From Litorivita sp040371945 (GTDB lineage: Bacteria > Pseudomonadota > Alphaproteobacteria > Rhodobacterales > Rhodobacteraceae): 64,000 bases of DNA. A program made the position numbers and the translations under genes. Below, one piece after another: positions 1-8,216 of this stretch. The notes under the pieces are model-generated. The model did no database searches. It was not told the origin of the DNA and worked only from the letters and a program-made list of their open reading frames with translations. Position 1 is the first letter of the stretch. Each line of letters starts with the position of its first letter. The stretch covers positions 558,001 to 622,000 of the forward strand of contig NZ_BAABWS010000001.1 of the NCBI RefSeq assembly GCF_040371945.1, read 5' to 3'.

Positions 1-83
1 TCTTGTCCCGACAAACCACCCAAAGAGAGGATGAAGAGGACTGCCGCGACCACATAGGCCGCTGTCGTAAATCCGAATTCCAT
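1..83 (-). CDS. pntB: NAD(P) transhydrogenase beta subunit, N-terminal fragment
   Basis: Only the first 27 or so codons are in the window; the gene runs off the left edge. The ATG is at 83 on the minus strand and the visible residues begin MEFGFTTAAYVVAAVLF, a hydrophobic first membrane helix like the start of PntB. It lies 13 bp downstream of the pntA stop on the same strand, the usual alpha-beta order. PntB carries most of the proton channel and the NADP(H)-binding domain of the inner-membrane proton-translocating transhydrogenase. Assignment rests on the short N-terminus plus the adjacent pntA. Confidence 0.85.
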   Translation of the reverse strand, partial: MEFGFTTAAYVVAAVLFILSLGGLSGQ

Positions 84-96
84 AATCCTATACTCC

Positions 97-1668
97 TTAA
101 GATTTCTGGAACATGGCAAGCATGCGCCGCGTGACGAGGAAGCCGCCAAAGATATTGATACCCGCCATGAAGACGGACAGTGCGGCCAGCAAGATCACAA
201 GGCCGGAACCCGACCCGATTTGCATCAAGGCACCCAAAATGATGATCGACGAGATCGCGTTGGTCACAGCCATAAGCGGTGTGTGCAGCGAATGCGCCAC
301 GCCCCAGATGACTTGGAAGCCGATAAAGACCGACAGGACAAACACGATAAAGTGCTGCATGAAGCTGGCCGGAGCGACCAGCCCCACCGCCAAGAGCAAT
401 GCGCCCCCGATCGCCAACAGGCCGACCTGTTGCTTGGTCTGGGCCTTGAAGGCCGCCGTTTCTGCGGCGCGTTTTTCCTCGGGCGTCAGCTCCTTGACCG
501 CTTCTTTCTTTTGCGCGGCAATGGCTTTGACCTTGGGCGGCGGCGGCGGGAAGGTGATCTCTTTGTCAAAGGTCACGGTCGCGCCGCGGATCACGTCATC
601 TTCCATATTATGGTTGATCTGGCCGTCTTTTTCCGGCGTCAGGTCGGTCATCATATGGCGGATGTTGGTGGCATAAAGCGTCGAAGCCTGCGCCGCCATG
701 CGCGATGGGAAATCGGTGTAACCGATGATGGTCACGCCGTTTTCCGTGACGATTTTCTCGTCCATCACGGTCATCTTGCAGTTGCCGCCCTTTTCCGCCG
801 CCAGATCGACGATCACCGAACCTGGCTTCATGGATTGCACCATGTCCTCGGTCCACAATTCGGGGGCTTCGCGGTTGGGGATGAGCGCCGTGGTGATCAC
901 GATGTCCATATCGGGCGCGAGTTCGCGGAATTTGGCCAATTGAGCCGCCGCAAACTCGGGGCTGGACACAGCCGCGTAACCGCCGGTCGCCGCGCCGTCC
1001 TGCTGCTCTTCCTCAAAATCCAGATAGACGAATTCGGCGCCCATGGATTCGACCTGCTCGGCCACTTCGGGGCGCACGTCGAACGCATAGGTGATCGCGC
1101 CCAATGATGTCGCCGTGCCAATCGCGGCCAAACCGGCCACGCCTGCGCCCACAACCAGAACCTTGGCGGGGGGCACTTTACCGGCGGCAGTGATTTGACC
1201 GGTGAAGAAACGGCCAAAGTTGTTGCCCGCCTCGATTACGGCGCGGTAACCGGCGATGTTGGCCATCGACGACAGCGCATCCATCTTCTGGGCGCGCGAA
1301 ATACGCGGCACCATTTCCATGGCGATCACATTGGCACCCTTGGAGGCGGCCAATTCCATCAGCTTTTCATTCGCCGCAGGATTGAAGAAGGAGATCAACG
1401 TCTGCCCTTCGCTCAATCGCTTGACCTCGGCATCCGTGGGCACGCGGACCTTGGCGATGATATCGCAGGCCTTGAACAGGGCCGCCGCGGTTTTCACAAC
1501 CTCGACACCGGCCTCTTTATATAGCGCGTCCGAAAAGCCAGCCAGCGCACCCGCGCCGGTTTCAATCGCACATTCATAGCCCAGCTTTTGCAGCTGGCGC
1601 GCGCTGTCCGGCGTCATGGCAACCCGTGCCTCGCCCTCCAGCACCTCTTTTGGCGTTCCGATTTTCAC
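97..1668 (-). CDS. pntA: NAD(P) transhydrogenase alpha subunit PntA
   Basis: A 523-residue alpha subunit of proton-translocating transhydrogenase, which couples hydride transfer between NADH and NADP+ to proton movement across the inner membrane. Residues 1 to about 370 form the alanine-dehydrogenase-like NAD domain; a Rossmann GAGVAG motif is visible. A charged, proline-rich linker (PPPPP) leads to about four hydrophobic helices in the last 110 residues. The soluble and membrane parts are in one polypeptide, as in E. coli PntA, not split into two genes as in Rhodospirillum rubrum. The start is a GTG at 1668, preceded by an AGGGGG-type ribosome site. It heads an operon with pntB 13 bp downstream. 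Confidence 0.95.
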   Translation of the reverse strand: MKIGTPKEVLEGEARVAMTPDSARQLQKLGYECAIETGAGALAGFSDALYKEAGVEVVKTAAALFKACDIIAKVRVPTDAEVKRLSEGQTLISFFNPAANEKLMELAASKGANVIAMEMVPRISRAQKMDALSSMANIAGYRAVIEAGNNFGRFFTGQITAAGKVPPAKVLVVGAGVAGLAAIGTATSLGAITYAFDVRPEVAEQVESMGAEFVYLDFEEEQQDGAATGGYAAVSSPEFAAAQLAKFRELAPDMDIVITTALIPNREAPELWTEDMVQSMKPGSVIVDLAAEKGGNCKMTVMDEKIVTENGVTIIGYTDFPSRMAAQASTLYATNIRHMMTDLTPEKDGQINHNMEDDVIRGATVTFDKEITFPPPPPKVKAIAAQKKEAVKELTPEEKRAAETAAFKAQTKQQVGLLAIGGALLLAVGLVAPASFMQHFIVFVLSVFIGFQVIWGVAHSLHTPLMAVTNAISSIIILGALMQIGSGSGLVILLAALSVFMAGINIFGGFLVTRRMLAMFQKS

Positions 1669-1805
1669 GTTCTGCGTCCCCCTTTAGGTCGTCCTTAGGT
1701 CACATCTTGGATTCGGCGCGTTATATCCGAACCAACATAGGAATGGCCACGCAATATTATTGCGCAGCCGATTGAAAACTCATTTGCCCCACACGCTTTG
1801 CACTG

Positions 1806-2267
1806 TCAAATCCAACGCCGCGTCTTTTGGCTGTATTTCGCAAAAACGGTATGGAACTTGCGGCGCAATGCCTGCTCTTCGGGCAGGATAAAGCGTCGCT
1901 CGATGATCCAGATGAACAGCGGCACCAAGACCAAGGCCAAAACCGCATCCATCCACAAGATCGCGCCGGTCAAGATCAGCGCATCCCCGAGGTAGATCGG
2001 GTTGCGCGAGCGCGAAAAAATCCCCGTATCAACCAAGGCGTCGGCCTCGCGGTGCGGGATAATCGTGGTGCGTTTGCGGCGCATCTCCACTGCGGCCAGA
2101 ACCAGCAAAAGCAGCCCCGCACCAATCATCAAGCCACCCATAAAATCCGCCCAATACCATCCGCGCGCCGCGCCAAAGCTAAGGCCAAAGGCGGCAAACC
2201 GCGCCTGCGCCCACGCGATGACAATCGCGGCGATCAAATAAACCGGAGGCATATCAATCCATTTCAT
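1806..2267 (-). CDS. Isoprenylcysteine methyltransferase-like integral membrane protein
   Basis: A 153-residue membrane protein read from the ATG at 2267 (MKWIDMPPVYL). It has about four hydrophobic segments and a C-terminal SRNPIYLGD stretch followed by a hydrophobic helix and ERRFILPEE, the pattern of the ICMT/PEMT-like phospholipid or isoprenylcysteine methyltransferase superfamily, where the RNP-Y-G region helps bind S-adenosylmethionine. Bacterial members are seldom characterised, so the substrate is unknown. The frame stays open to a TTG at 2327, but neither start has a strong ribosome site; the ATG is preferred because the hydrophobic segment begins right after it. No operon partner is evident. 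Confidence 0.7.
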   Translation of the reverse strand: MKWIDMPPVYLIAAIVIAWAQARFAAFGLSFGAARGWYWADFMGGLMIGAGLLLLVLAAVEMRRKRTTIIPHREADALVDTGIFSRSRNPIYLGDALILTGAILWMDAVLALVLVPLFIWIIERRFILPEEQALRRKFHTVFAKYSQKTRRWI

Positions 2268-2419
2268 GCGCACTTCATAGCTGGCTTTATCGGCAGGGCC
2301 AAGCGCGCCAAGGGTCTTAGTGGTCAAAATACGCAGTAATACGGATAGGCCGCCGCTTCGCCTGCCGCCAGCGGGTCACATTGAGGCCCCGCCGCGCGGC
2401 AAAACCGGCCCTAGTGGCG

Positions 2420-3373
2420 CTATTCCCACTCCATTTCCTCATAGACGCGGCCCGCATTTTTCGTCGCCAATTCATCGAATGTATCCAGATGCGCCCAGCG
2501 GCTTTGATCGATATAATAGGCGCTGGCCAAATCTCCGCCCGCCTCGATATGTGCGCCGATTTTTTCACGCAGATCAACGAGATAATCACGGGTATAGCGC
2601 CGCACCTGCGCCAGATTGGTCGGATGCCCGTGGCCCGGAATAATATAGGTCGGCGCCAATGGCTCAAGCCCGTTCTCCCATGTCTCGATCCAGCACTTCA
2701 CGCAGGTATCGCCAAAAATCGGCGGCATCCGCTCGTGAAAGGCAATATCGCCCGCAATCATCGTGTTCCATTGCGGGATCCAGACCTGCGTATCGCCCGG
2801 ACCATGGGCAGGGCCGAGATGCAGCACCTCGACCGTCACGCCGCCCATTTCGATCACCTTGCGATCCTCGAAGGTCTGCGTCGGCATCACAATCCGCGTG
2901 CCCTCGGCGCGCTCGCGGTTATAGCGCTCCATGGCCTGCAAAATGAAATCGCCGTTTTCCTTGACCTCCTGCGCCGCCTCCACATGCATCAAAATCTCGA
3001 CGCCCTGATCGGCCCAATAGCTGTTGCCGAGGATCGCATGCCCCTGCCCGTTCTCGGAAATCACTAAACGGACGGGTTGGTCGGTGACGGCCTTGATCTC
3101 CGCGTGTAACGCCGCAGCCAAACGCGCCGATGCGCCGCCATTGACGACGATCACGCCGTCCTGCGTCACGATAAAGGACAGGTTGTTGTTATGGCCTGCG
3201 TTCTCATAGTTCGGCGGCGCGGTGGCCCCGATGGCCGAAAACACATGCGGCACAACTTCGACCGGCTTCTCGTAAAGCTCCGATTGCGGGTATTGGTCGG
3301 GAATATCCTCGCTCGCCCAAAGACCGCTGGCCCAAAAAGATGCGACCATCGCCGCCGTGATACTCCGCAACAT
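2420..3373 (-). CDS. Secreted MBL-fold protein with altered HxHxDH metal motif
   Basis: A 317-residue protein starting at an ATG preceded by a GGAGGAG ribosome site. Residues 1-20 look like a Sec signal peptide ending near LWA-SE, so export to the periplasm is likely. The rest has metallo-beta-lactamase-fold order: a beta-rich N-terminus (NNNLSFIVTQDGVIVVNGG), H190 in GPAHGPGDT, D209 in MIAGDI and H248 in PGHGHP, which match the second half of a binuclear metal site. The canonical HxHxDH is not present: the equivalent stretch is NGQGHA (residues 108-113). It may bind metal differently or be non-hydrolytic. Such proteins are often loosely called SoxH-like or quinoprotein-associated; no substrate can be assigned. 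Confidence 0.8.
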   Translation of the reverse strand: MLRSITAAMVASFWASGLWASEDIPDQYPQSELYEKPVEVVPHVFSAIGATAPPNYENAGHNNNLSFIVTQDGVIVVNGGASARLAAALHAEIKAVTDQPVRLVISENGQGHAILGNSYWADQGVEILMHVEAAQEVKENGDFILQAMERYNRERAEGTRIVMPTQTFEDRKVIEMGGVTVEVLHLGPAHGPGDTQVWIPQWNTMIAGDIAFHERMPPIFGDTCVKCWIETWENGLEPLAPTYIIPGHGHPTNLAQVRRYTRDYLVDLREKIGAHIEAGGDLASAYYIDQSRWAHLDTFDELATKNAGRVYEEMEWE

Positions 3374-3517
3374 GCCGTGCTCCTCCGCATATACTGGTTA
3401 TGCGCAGGCTACACATTCACAAGCATGAATGTAACCCCCGTTTTTTCCGCCCCGCCTTGCGCCGCTTCGAAGCCTCGGTATGGTGCCAACAAAACCACAT
3501 CTCAGGGAGGAGACATC

Positions 3518-4270
3518 ATGGATCTGACAGGAAAACACGCCATCGTCACCGGAGGCGGCACCGGCATCGGCCTTGCCATCGCGCGCGATTTGGCCCGCGC
3601 AGGCGCACAAGTCACCATCACAGGGCGGCGTTTGGAGGTCCTCCAAGAGGTGGCCGAGGACGGCATGCACCCGATGGTCATGGATGTGACCGACGACAAA
3701 GCCGTCGAGCGCGTCATCGCCGAAGCGGTCGAATTGCGCGGCCCGATCCAGATTTGCGTTGCCAATGCGGGCATCGCCGAGGGGCGCAAGCTGCATAAAA
3801 CCTCGACCGAATTCTGGCGCAAGATCATGGCGACCAATCTGGACGGTTGCTTTTATACGGTGCGCGAATGCTTGAAATCGATGACGACCACGGATTGGGG
3901 CCGCGTGATTGCAATCTCCTCGATCGCAGGCGTGCGCGGATCGGGCGGCGCGGGGGCCTATGCGGCCTCCAAACACGGGGTGATCGGCATGATCCGCTCC
4001 TTTGCCGAGGATTTCATGGGCGGGCCCTACACGTTCAATTCCATTTGCCCCGGCTATGTGGACACGCCGATTGTGACCCGAAACGTCGATGCGATCAAAG
4101 ACCGCGCAGGCGTCTCCGCCGATGAGGCCCGCGATATGATGGTGAAACTGAATCGCCATAAGCGTTTGATTTCGCCTCAAGAAGTCGCCGCCTCGGCGAT
4201 GTGGCTTTGCAATCCTTTGAGCGAAAGCACCAACGGACAGGAAATCCAGATCGCGGGCGGTCAGGTCTAG
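3518..4270 (+). CDS. Short-chain dehydrogenase/reductase (classical SDR)
   Basis: A 250-residue classical SDR. The TGGGTGIG dinucleotide motif is at residues 11-18, NAG at 83-85, the structural Asn at 107, the catalytic Ser at 134/135, Tyr148 and Lys152 (YAASK), and a C-terminal PGYVDTP segment. The frame is open further upstream, but the ATG at 3518 has an AGGGAGGAG ribosome site and gives the standard family length. R37/R38 after the second beta strand (ITGRR) suggests NADP(H) preference, which is an inference. Similar proteins act on 3-hydroxyacyl or hydroxybutyrate-type substrates; none can be fixed here. The convergent TetR gene lies 46 bp downstream. Confidence 0.88.
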   Translation: MDLTGKHAIVTGGGTGIGLAIARDLARAGAQVTITGRRLEVLQEVAEDGMHPMVMDVTDDKAVERVIAEAVELRGPIQICVANAGIAEGRKLHKTSTEFWRKIMATNLDGCFYTVRECLKSMTTTDWGRVIAISSIAGVRGSGGAGAYAASKHGVIGMIRSFAEDFMGGPYTFNSICPGYVDTPIVTRNVDAIKDRAGVSADEARDMMVKLNRHKRLISPQEVAASAMWLCNPLSESTNGQEIQIAGGQV

Positions 4271-4316
4271 GCGCGCCGCGGCCTTGCGGGGCGGCCCAAG
4301 GCGGCCCCGCACCACA

Positions 4317-4964
4317 TCACAAGGCCAAGCCTTGCACGCTCAACCCTTGCCCGAAAATCAGCGCAAGCCGCGCCGCGCCTGCTTGTAGCTCGCTGTAACT
4401 GCGGCTCGTTTTCTTGACGCCGTGCAGCGCCGCGAGCATGGTCGCCGCCAGCTCGGGCGCCCCGCCAAACGCCGCCAATTGCACCCGACCGGCCGCGCCC
4501 TCGGCGTCGAGCCAAGCCGCGTAAAGCGCCACAAGCCGCGCCTCGCCTGCCTCGATGATATCACTGCATTCGCTATCGGTGACGTCCAGCATCTCGCCGC
4601 CATGCGGTGAGTTGAGGATCAGTTCAAACGTCTCATCCGCATGGGCCGCAAAAGCCCGCGACAGCGCCGTGCCGATGCTGCCGCCTCGGTCCAATGCGGC
4701 CGCGACCCCTGCGGCCACGCCGTCGAAATAGCCCTGCGCCAAAGACCTGTAGATATCGCGCTTGTTTTTATAGTGTAGATAGAGCGCGGCGCGCGACATG
4801 CCCGCCGATTTGGCAATATCCTCCATCGATGTTCGCTTGAGCCCGTATTGCGCGAAACACAGGAGCGCCGCGCCCAAAATGGCGGCGCGTTTCGCCTCCA
4901 CTGCGGCGCGCGCGGCATCGTCACCGGCGCGCATATCCGCCTCCAGATCACCGCCCCGATCCAT
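4317..4964 (-). CDS. TetR/AcrR-family transcriptional regulator
   Basis: A one-domain repressor of about 215 residues. The N-terminal helix-turn-helix is clear: KRAAILGAALLCFAQYGLKRTS followed by MEDIAKSAGMSRAALYLHYKNKRDIY, the TetR_N signature. The helical C-terminal half is a ligand and dimer domain without recognisable specificity. The ATG at 4964 is used; a TTG at 4985 and a GTG at 4979 are alternatives. It is transcribed divergently from the molybdenum-hydroxylase pair beginning at 5163, with 198 bp between the starts, and two near-identical palindromes lie in that gap, so it most likely represses those genes, with the effector perhaps an aldehyde or aromatic substrate (inference). Confidence 0.88.
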   Translation of the reverse strand: MDRGGDLEADMRAGDDAARAAVEAKRAAILGAALLCFAQYGLKRTSMEDIAKSAGMSRAALYLHYKNKRDIYRSLAQGYFDGVAAGVAAALDRGGSIGTALSRAFAAHADETFELILNSPHGGEMLDVTDSECSDIIEAGEARLVALYAAWLDAEGAAGRVQLAAFGGAPELAATMLAALHGVKKTSRSYSELQAGAARLALIFGQGLSVQGLAL

Positions 4965-5067
4965 TGTCTCTTGCGTCACACCCAAATGATAAGACCTTGA
5001 TTGTTATTGACTATTGCAGATTAGCGGATCCGCGGGCGACCCAGCACGCTTGCCTCAGAAATCAAAC

Positions 5068-5091
5068 TGACAAAAATCATTTATTTTGTCA
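5068..5091. promoter_or_regulatory. Palindromic operator O1 upstream of hydroxylase genes
   Basis: Perfect inverted repeat: TGACAAAA (5068-5075), 8-bp spacer, TTTTGTCA (5084-5091). It lies 72 bp upstream of the 5163 start and between the divergent TetR and hydroxylase genes. Its size and symmetry suit a TetR dimer. Binding by the adjacent regulator is inferred. Confidence 0.65.
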
Positions 5092-5101
5092 ATTGACGAG
5101 A

Positions 5102-5125
5102 TGACAAAAATCGCCCACTTTGTCA
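5102..5125. promoter_or_regulatory. Palindromic operator O2, second copy of the 5068 site
   Basis: Second copy of the motif: TGACAAAA (5102-5109), 8-bp spacer, CTTTGTCA (5118-5125), one mismatch from perfect symmetry. Its left end is exactly 34 bp from that of O1, a little over three helical turns. It ends 37 bp before the 5163 start, so a bound dimer here would be expected to overlap the promoter or transcript start. Confidence 0.62.
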
Positions 5126-5162
5126 AAAGCTCATTGCAATAGCCCAAAGGGAGGCATTTCTC

Positions 5163-5630
5163 ATGGCCACAGTTTTGACCATCAATGGCGCAGAGCACAG
5201 CGTCGATTTGCCCGGAGATGTGCCGCTCTTGTGGGTGCTGCGCGATGCGGTCGGCCTGACGGGCACGAAATTCGGCTGCGGCGTCTCGGCCTGCGGCGCC
5301 TGCACGGTGCATATCGATGGCGAGGCTGTGCGCTCGTGCCAGATCGCTCTGGCCGATGTCGACGGAGAGGTCACCACAATCGAAGGCCTCGGAACCCCCG
5401 ATGCGATGCACGCCCTGCAAACCGCTTGGGTCGATCATCAGGTCGCGCAATGCGGTTACTGCCAATCGGGGCAGATCATGCAGGCCGCTGCGCTTTTGGC
5501 GCAAACTCCCTCCCCGACGGATGGCGATATTGATGAGGCCATGCAGGGCAACCTATGCCGCTGCGGCACCTATCCGCGCATCCGCGCCGCCATTCACACC
5601 GCCGCCGCAACCTTGAAGAACGCAGGATAA
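5163..5630 (+). CDS. [2Fe-2S] subunit of isoquinoline 1-oxidoreductase-like hydroxylase
   Basis: A 155-residue small subunit of the xanthine-oxidase family. The plant-type [2Fe-2S] cluster ligands are Cys39, Cys44, Cys47 and Cys59 (CGVSACGAC...C), and the second, molybdopterin-proximal cluster ligands are Cys97, Cys100, Cys132 and Cys134 (CGYC and CRC), all present. It passes electrons from the molybdenum site to an external acceptor. The ATG has an AAAGGGAGG ribosome site. It overlaps no other gene and is followed after 4 bp by the molybdenum subunit, so the two form an operon, probably controlled by the divergent TetR. The closest characterised type is IorA; the real substrate may be an aldehyde or N-heterocycle. 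Confidence 0.92.
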   Translation: MATVLTINGAEHSVDLPGDVPLLWVLRDAVGLTGTKFGCGVSACGACTVHIDGEAVRSCQIALADVDGEVTTIEGLGTPDAMHALQTAWVDHQVAQCGYCQSGQIMQAAALLAQTPSPTDGDIDEAMQGNLCRCGTYPRIRAAIHTAAATLKNAG

Positions 5631-5634
5631 CACC

Positions 5635-7878
5635 ATGTCAAAGCTTGGAAAAATCACCCGCCGCACATTCATGGTCGCCGGCGCGGCCGTTGTTGGCGGC
5701 GCCGCTTTCGGCATCTATACCGACCGGCGCACCCCCGCCAATCCGCTCGAAACCGGCGCGGGTGAAACCTCGCTCAATGCGTGGTTGATCATCGACCAAG
5801 AGGGCGTGCAAATCATCACCCCGCGCGCCGAGATGGGCCAAGGCACTCAAAGCACGCTGGCTGCTTTGGTCGCCGAAGAACTGGACGTGGCATGGGAAGA
5901 CATCCGCATCCAGCACGGCCCCCCCGCCGAGGCCTATTACAACGGTGCGGTGCTTGGCAGCGCGCTGCCCTTCAAGGAGTATGCCCTGACCGAATTCCAA
6001 GAATCCGTGGGCGAGAACCTCGATTTCGTCGGCAAATTGCTCAAGATGCAGATCACCGGCGGCTCCACCTCCATGGCCGATGGTTTCACCAAAATGCGCA
6101 TGGCGGGCGCGACGGCGCGCGAGGCGCTCAAAGCCGCCGCCGCCGCGCGGCTGGACGTCGCACCGCGGGCGCTCAAGACCGAAAACGGCATGGTGATCGC
6201 GCCGGACGGGCGCCGCCTTGGCTATATCGAACTGGCCGGCGATGCCGCAAACCACATGCCCAAGAGCGCGCAATTGCGCGCGCCCTCGGCGTGGAAATAT
6301 CTTGGCAAAGCCATGCCGCGTCTCGATATGATTTCCAAATCCACCGGCACCGCGATGTTCGGCATTGATGCGCGTCCCGAGGGCGTCAAATTCGCCGCCG
6401 TGCGCATCAACCCGCGCCTTGGCAGCGCGATGATCTCTTTTGATGACAGCGCCGCGCGCGACATGGCGGGGGTCGAGAAGATCATTGATCTGGGCGATGG
6501 GGTCGCGGTGGTGGCCACCAACACATGGCTCGCCATGCAGGCCGTTGATGCGATTGACGTCACTTGGGGCGATGCGCCCTACCCCCCTGATACGAAAGCC
6601 ATTTTCGAGCGGATCGAGGCAGCTTTCGACGGCAAGCCAAACGCCGTCTTGCGCAAGGACGGCGATGCGGATGCGCCTTTGCCCGAGGGGGCCGTCGAGA
6701 TCACGGCGCAGTATAGCCTGCCCTATCTGGCCCATTCGACGATGGAGCCGATGAACGCCACCGCGCTTTACACGGGCGATGCGATGCAGATCACCACCGG
6801 CAACCAAGTGCCCTATTTGCTGCGCAAGAAATGCGCCGCAGCGGTGGGTTTGGATGCCGAAGCTGTCACCGTTGTCACCCCCGTCATGGGCGGCGGCTTC
6901 GGGCGGCGCTGCGAGACCGATTGCGCGGTTCTGGCCGCACGGATTGCCAAACAGATGCAAGGCACGCCGGTCAAGCTTACCTATAGCCGCGAAGAGGACA
7001 TGCGCCACGATTTCTATCGCCCCGGAGCGATGGCGCGCTTTACCGGCGCGGTGGCCGACGGCAAAGCGGTGCGCATGGACGGCAAGATCGCGGCGCAATC
7101 GGTGGCCCAGCAAGGGGCGCAGCGGCTTATGGGATTTGCCCCTTCCGGCCCCGACAAGGCCCATCTTGAGGGCGCATTCGATCAACCCTACGCCATCCCC
7201 CATTACCGCATTGCGGGCTACCTTGCCGATCTGGATATTCCGGTGGGATTTTGGCGCTCTGTCGGCTCGTCCTTTAACGGGTTCTTCCACGAGAGCTTTA
7301 TCGACGAGTTGGCCCATGCGGCGGGCGCCGATCCTTTGGCCTTCCGGCTTGAATTGATGCGCGGCGAAGACGCCCGCAGCGCTAAGGTTTTGGAAACAGT
7401 CGGGGAAATGTCAGGCTGGAATAGCCCCAAAGCGCCGAACACGGGCCGCGGCGTTGCCTTTACCCATAGCTTCGGCACCCCTGTCGCCGAGGTGATCGAA
7501 GTCGAGGACACGGGCAGCGGCATCCGCATCGCGCGCGCCTTTATCGCCTGTGATGTCGGCGTCGTGCTCGACCCCCAAAACGTCGAGGCACAGATGTTCG
7601 GCGGTTTGGTCTACGGCCTGTCGGCGGCGACAACCGGCGAGATCACCTTTGCCGACGGCGCTGTCGAACAGGGCAATTTTTATGACTACGACGGGCTGCG
7701 CATCTCTGCGATGCCGCAGGTCTCTGTCGCGGTGCTCGGCTCCGGCACAGCGCCCTCCGGCGCCGGAGAGCCAGGAACGCCGCCCGCCGCGCCGGCTTTG
7801 GCGAACGCCTTGTTCGACCTCACTGGCAAACGGGCACGCCGCCTGCCGCTTATCGAGGACTTCGACCTGATTTTATGA
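5635..7878 (+). CDS. Molybdopterin-binding subunit of IorB-like hydroxylase, Tat-exported
   Basis: A 747-residue large subunit with a twin-arginine signal (RRTFMVAGA, Arg9-Arg10), so it folds with its cofactor in the cytoplasm and is moved to the periplasm, probably carrying the iron-sulfur subunit with it. Visible family motifs include QGTQSTLAALVAEEL, a GGGFGRR cofactor loop, YSREEDM, and near the C-terminus GAGEPGTPPAAP, which contains the glutamate used as base in this family. Length suits IorB-type subunits. No FAD subunit, cytochrome c or XdhC/CoxG-type maturation gene is adjacent, so electron acceptor and insertion factors must lie elsewhere. A terminator follows at 7906. Confidence 0.92.
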   Translation: MSKLGKITRRTFMVAGAAVVGGAAFGIYTDRRTPANPLETGAGETSLNAWLIIDQEGVQIITPRAEMGQGTQSTLAALVAEELDVAWEDIRIQHGPPAEAYYNGAVLGSALPFKEYALTEFQESVGENLDFVGKLLKMQITGGSTSMADGFTKMRMAGATAREALKAAAAARLDVAPRALKTENGMVIAPDGRRLGYIELAGDAANHMPKSAQLRAPSAWKYLGKAMPRLDMISKSTGTAMFGIDARPEGVKFAAVRINPRLGSAMISFDDSAARDMAGVEKIIDLGDGVAVVATNTWLAMQAVDAIDVTWGDAPYPPDTKAIFERIEAAFDGKPNAVLRKDGDADAPLPEGAVEITAQYSLPYLAHSTMEPMNATALYTGDAMQITTGNQVPYLLRKKCAAAVGLDAEAVTVVTPVMGGGFGRRCETDCAVLAARIAKQMQGTPVKLTYSREEDMRHDFYRPGAMARFTGAVADGKAVRMDGKIAAQSVAQQGAQRLMGFAPSGPDKAHLEGAFDQPYAIPHYRIAGYLADLDIPVGFWRSVGSSFNGFFHESFIDELAHAAGADPLAFRLELMRGEDARSAKVLETVGEMSGWNSPKAPNTGRGVAFTHSFGTPVAEVIEVEDTGSGIRIARAFIACDVGVVLDPQNVEAQMFGGLVYGLSAATTGEITFADGAVEQGNFYDYDGLRISAMPQVSVAVLGSGTAPSGAGEPGTPPAAPALANALFDLTGKRARRLPLIEDFDLIL

Positions 7879-7905
7879 TCAGGCCAGAGCGCCACGAGAA
7901 AGACC

Positions 7906-7932
7906 AAGGGGGGCCGCGTGCCCTCCTTTTTT
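7906..7932 (+). terminator. Rho-independent terminator after the hydroxylase operon
   Basis: Nine-base-pair stem (7906-7914 with 7920-7928, one G-U pair), five-base loop, and a T run to 7932. It lies 28 bp after the stop of the molybdenum subunit and isolates that operon from the RTX gene downstream. Confidence 0.75.
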
Positions 7933-8050
7933 GTCACGCAGGTTTTCGCAGCCGAACCTGATCGTCGGTCACGAAAATCAATGCAAAGGGTCATTTTTCA
8001 ACCATGGTGCGCTGACGCGTGCCTTTTTTGCGTCAATCTTTGTCAAATTT

Positions 8051-8085
8051 GCCGCAATTATTTCTCAAATGCCCCCAATTGCGGC
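8051..8085. promoter_or_regulatory. Nine-bp inverted repeat in the RTX gene leader
   Basis: Perfect arms GCCGCAATT (8051-8059) and AATTGCGGC (8077-8085) separated by 17 bp. It lies in the 338-bp non-coding stretch 7879-8216, upstream of the RTX-Hint gene. It could be an operator for a dimeric regulator or an mRNA hairpin; the AT-rich interior argues for a protein site. The rest of the stretch holds the terminator at 7906 and the palindrome at 8116, and no convincing gene. Confidence 0.45.
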
Positions 8086-8115
8086 CATAGCTCTTGATTA
8101 CACATGTAAAACATA

Positions 8116-8130
8116 CGACCACGGTGGTCG
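8116..8130. promoter_or_regulatory. Perfect 15-bp palindrome upstream of RTX gene
   Basis: CGACCAC (8116-8122), one central base, GTGGTCG (8124-8130): perfect symmetry 86 bp before the ATG at 8217. Just upstream, TTACA-CA-TGTAA (8098-8109) is a second, weaker symmetric element. Both resemble binding sites for dimeric regulators; no regulator gene is adjacent. Confidence 0.45.
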
Positions 8131-8216
8131 AAGGGATGCGCTAAAGACGTCCCTCATTTGAGGTAAGGTGTCCGGAGCAAGCAGTGCTGGCTCTGGATTT
8201 AAGGAGCAGGCACGTC

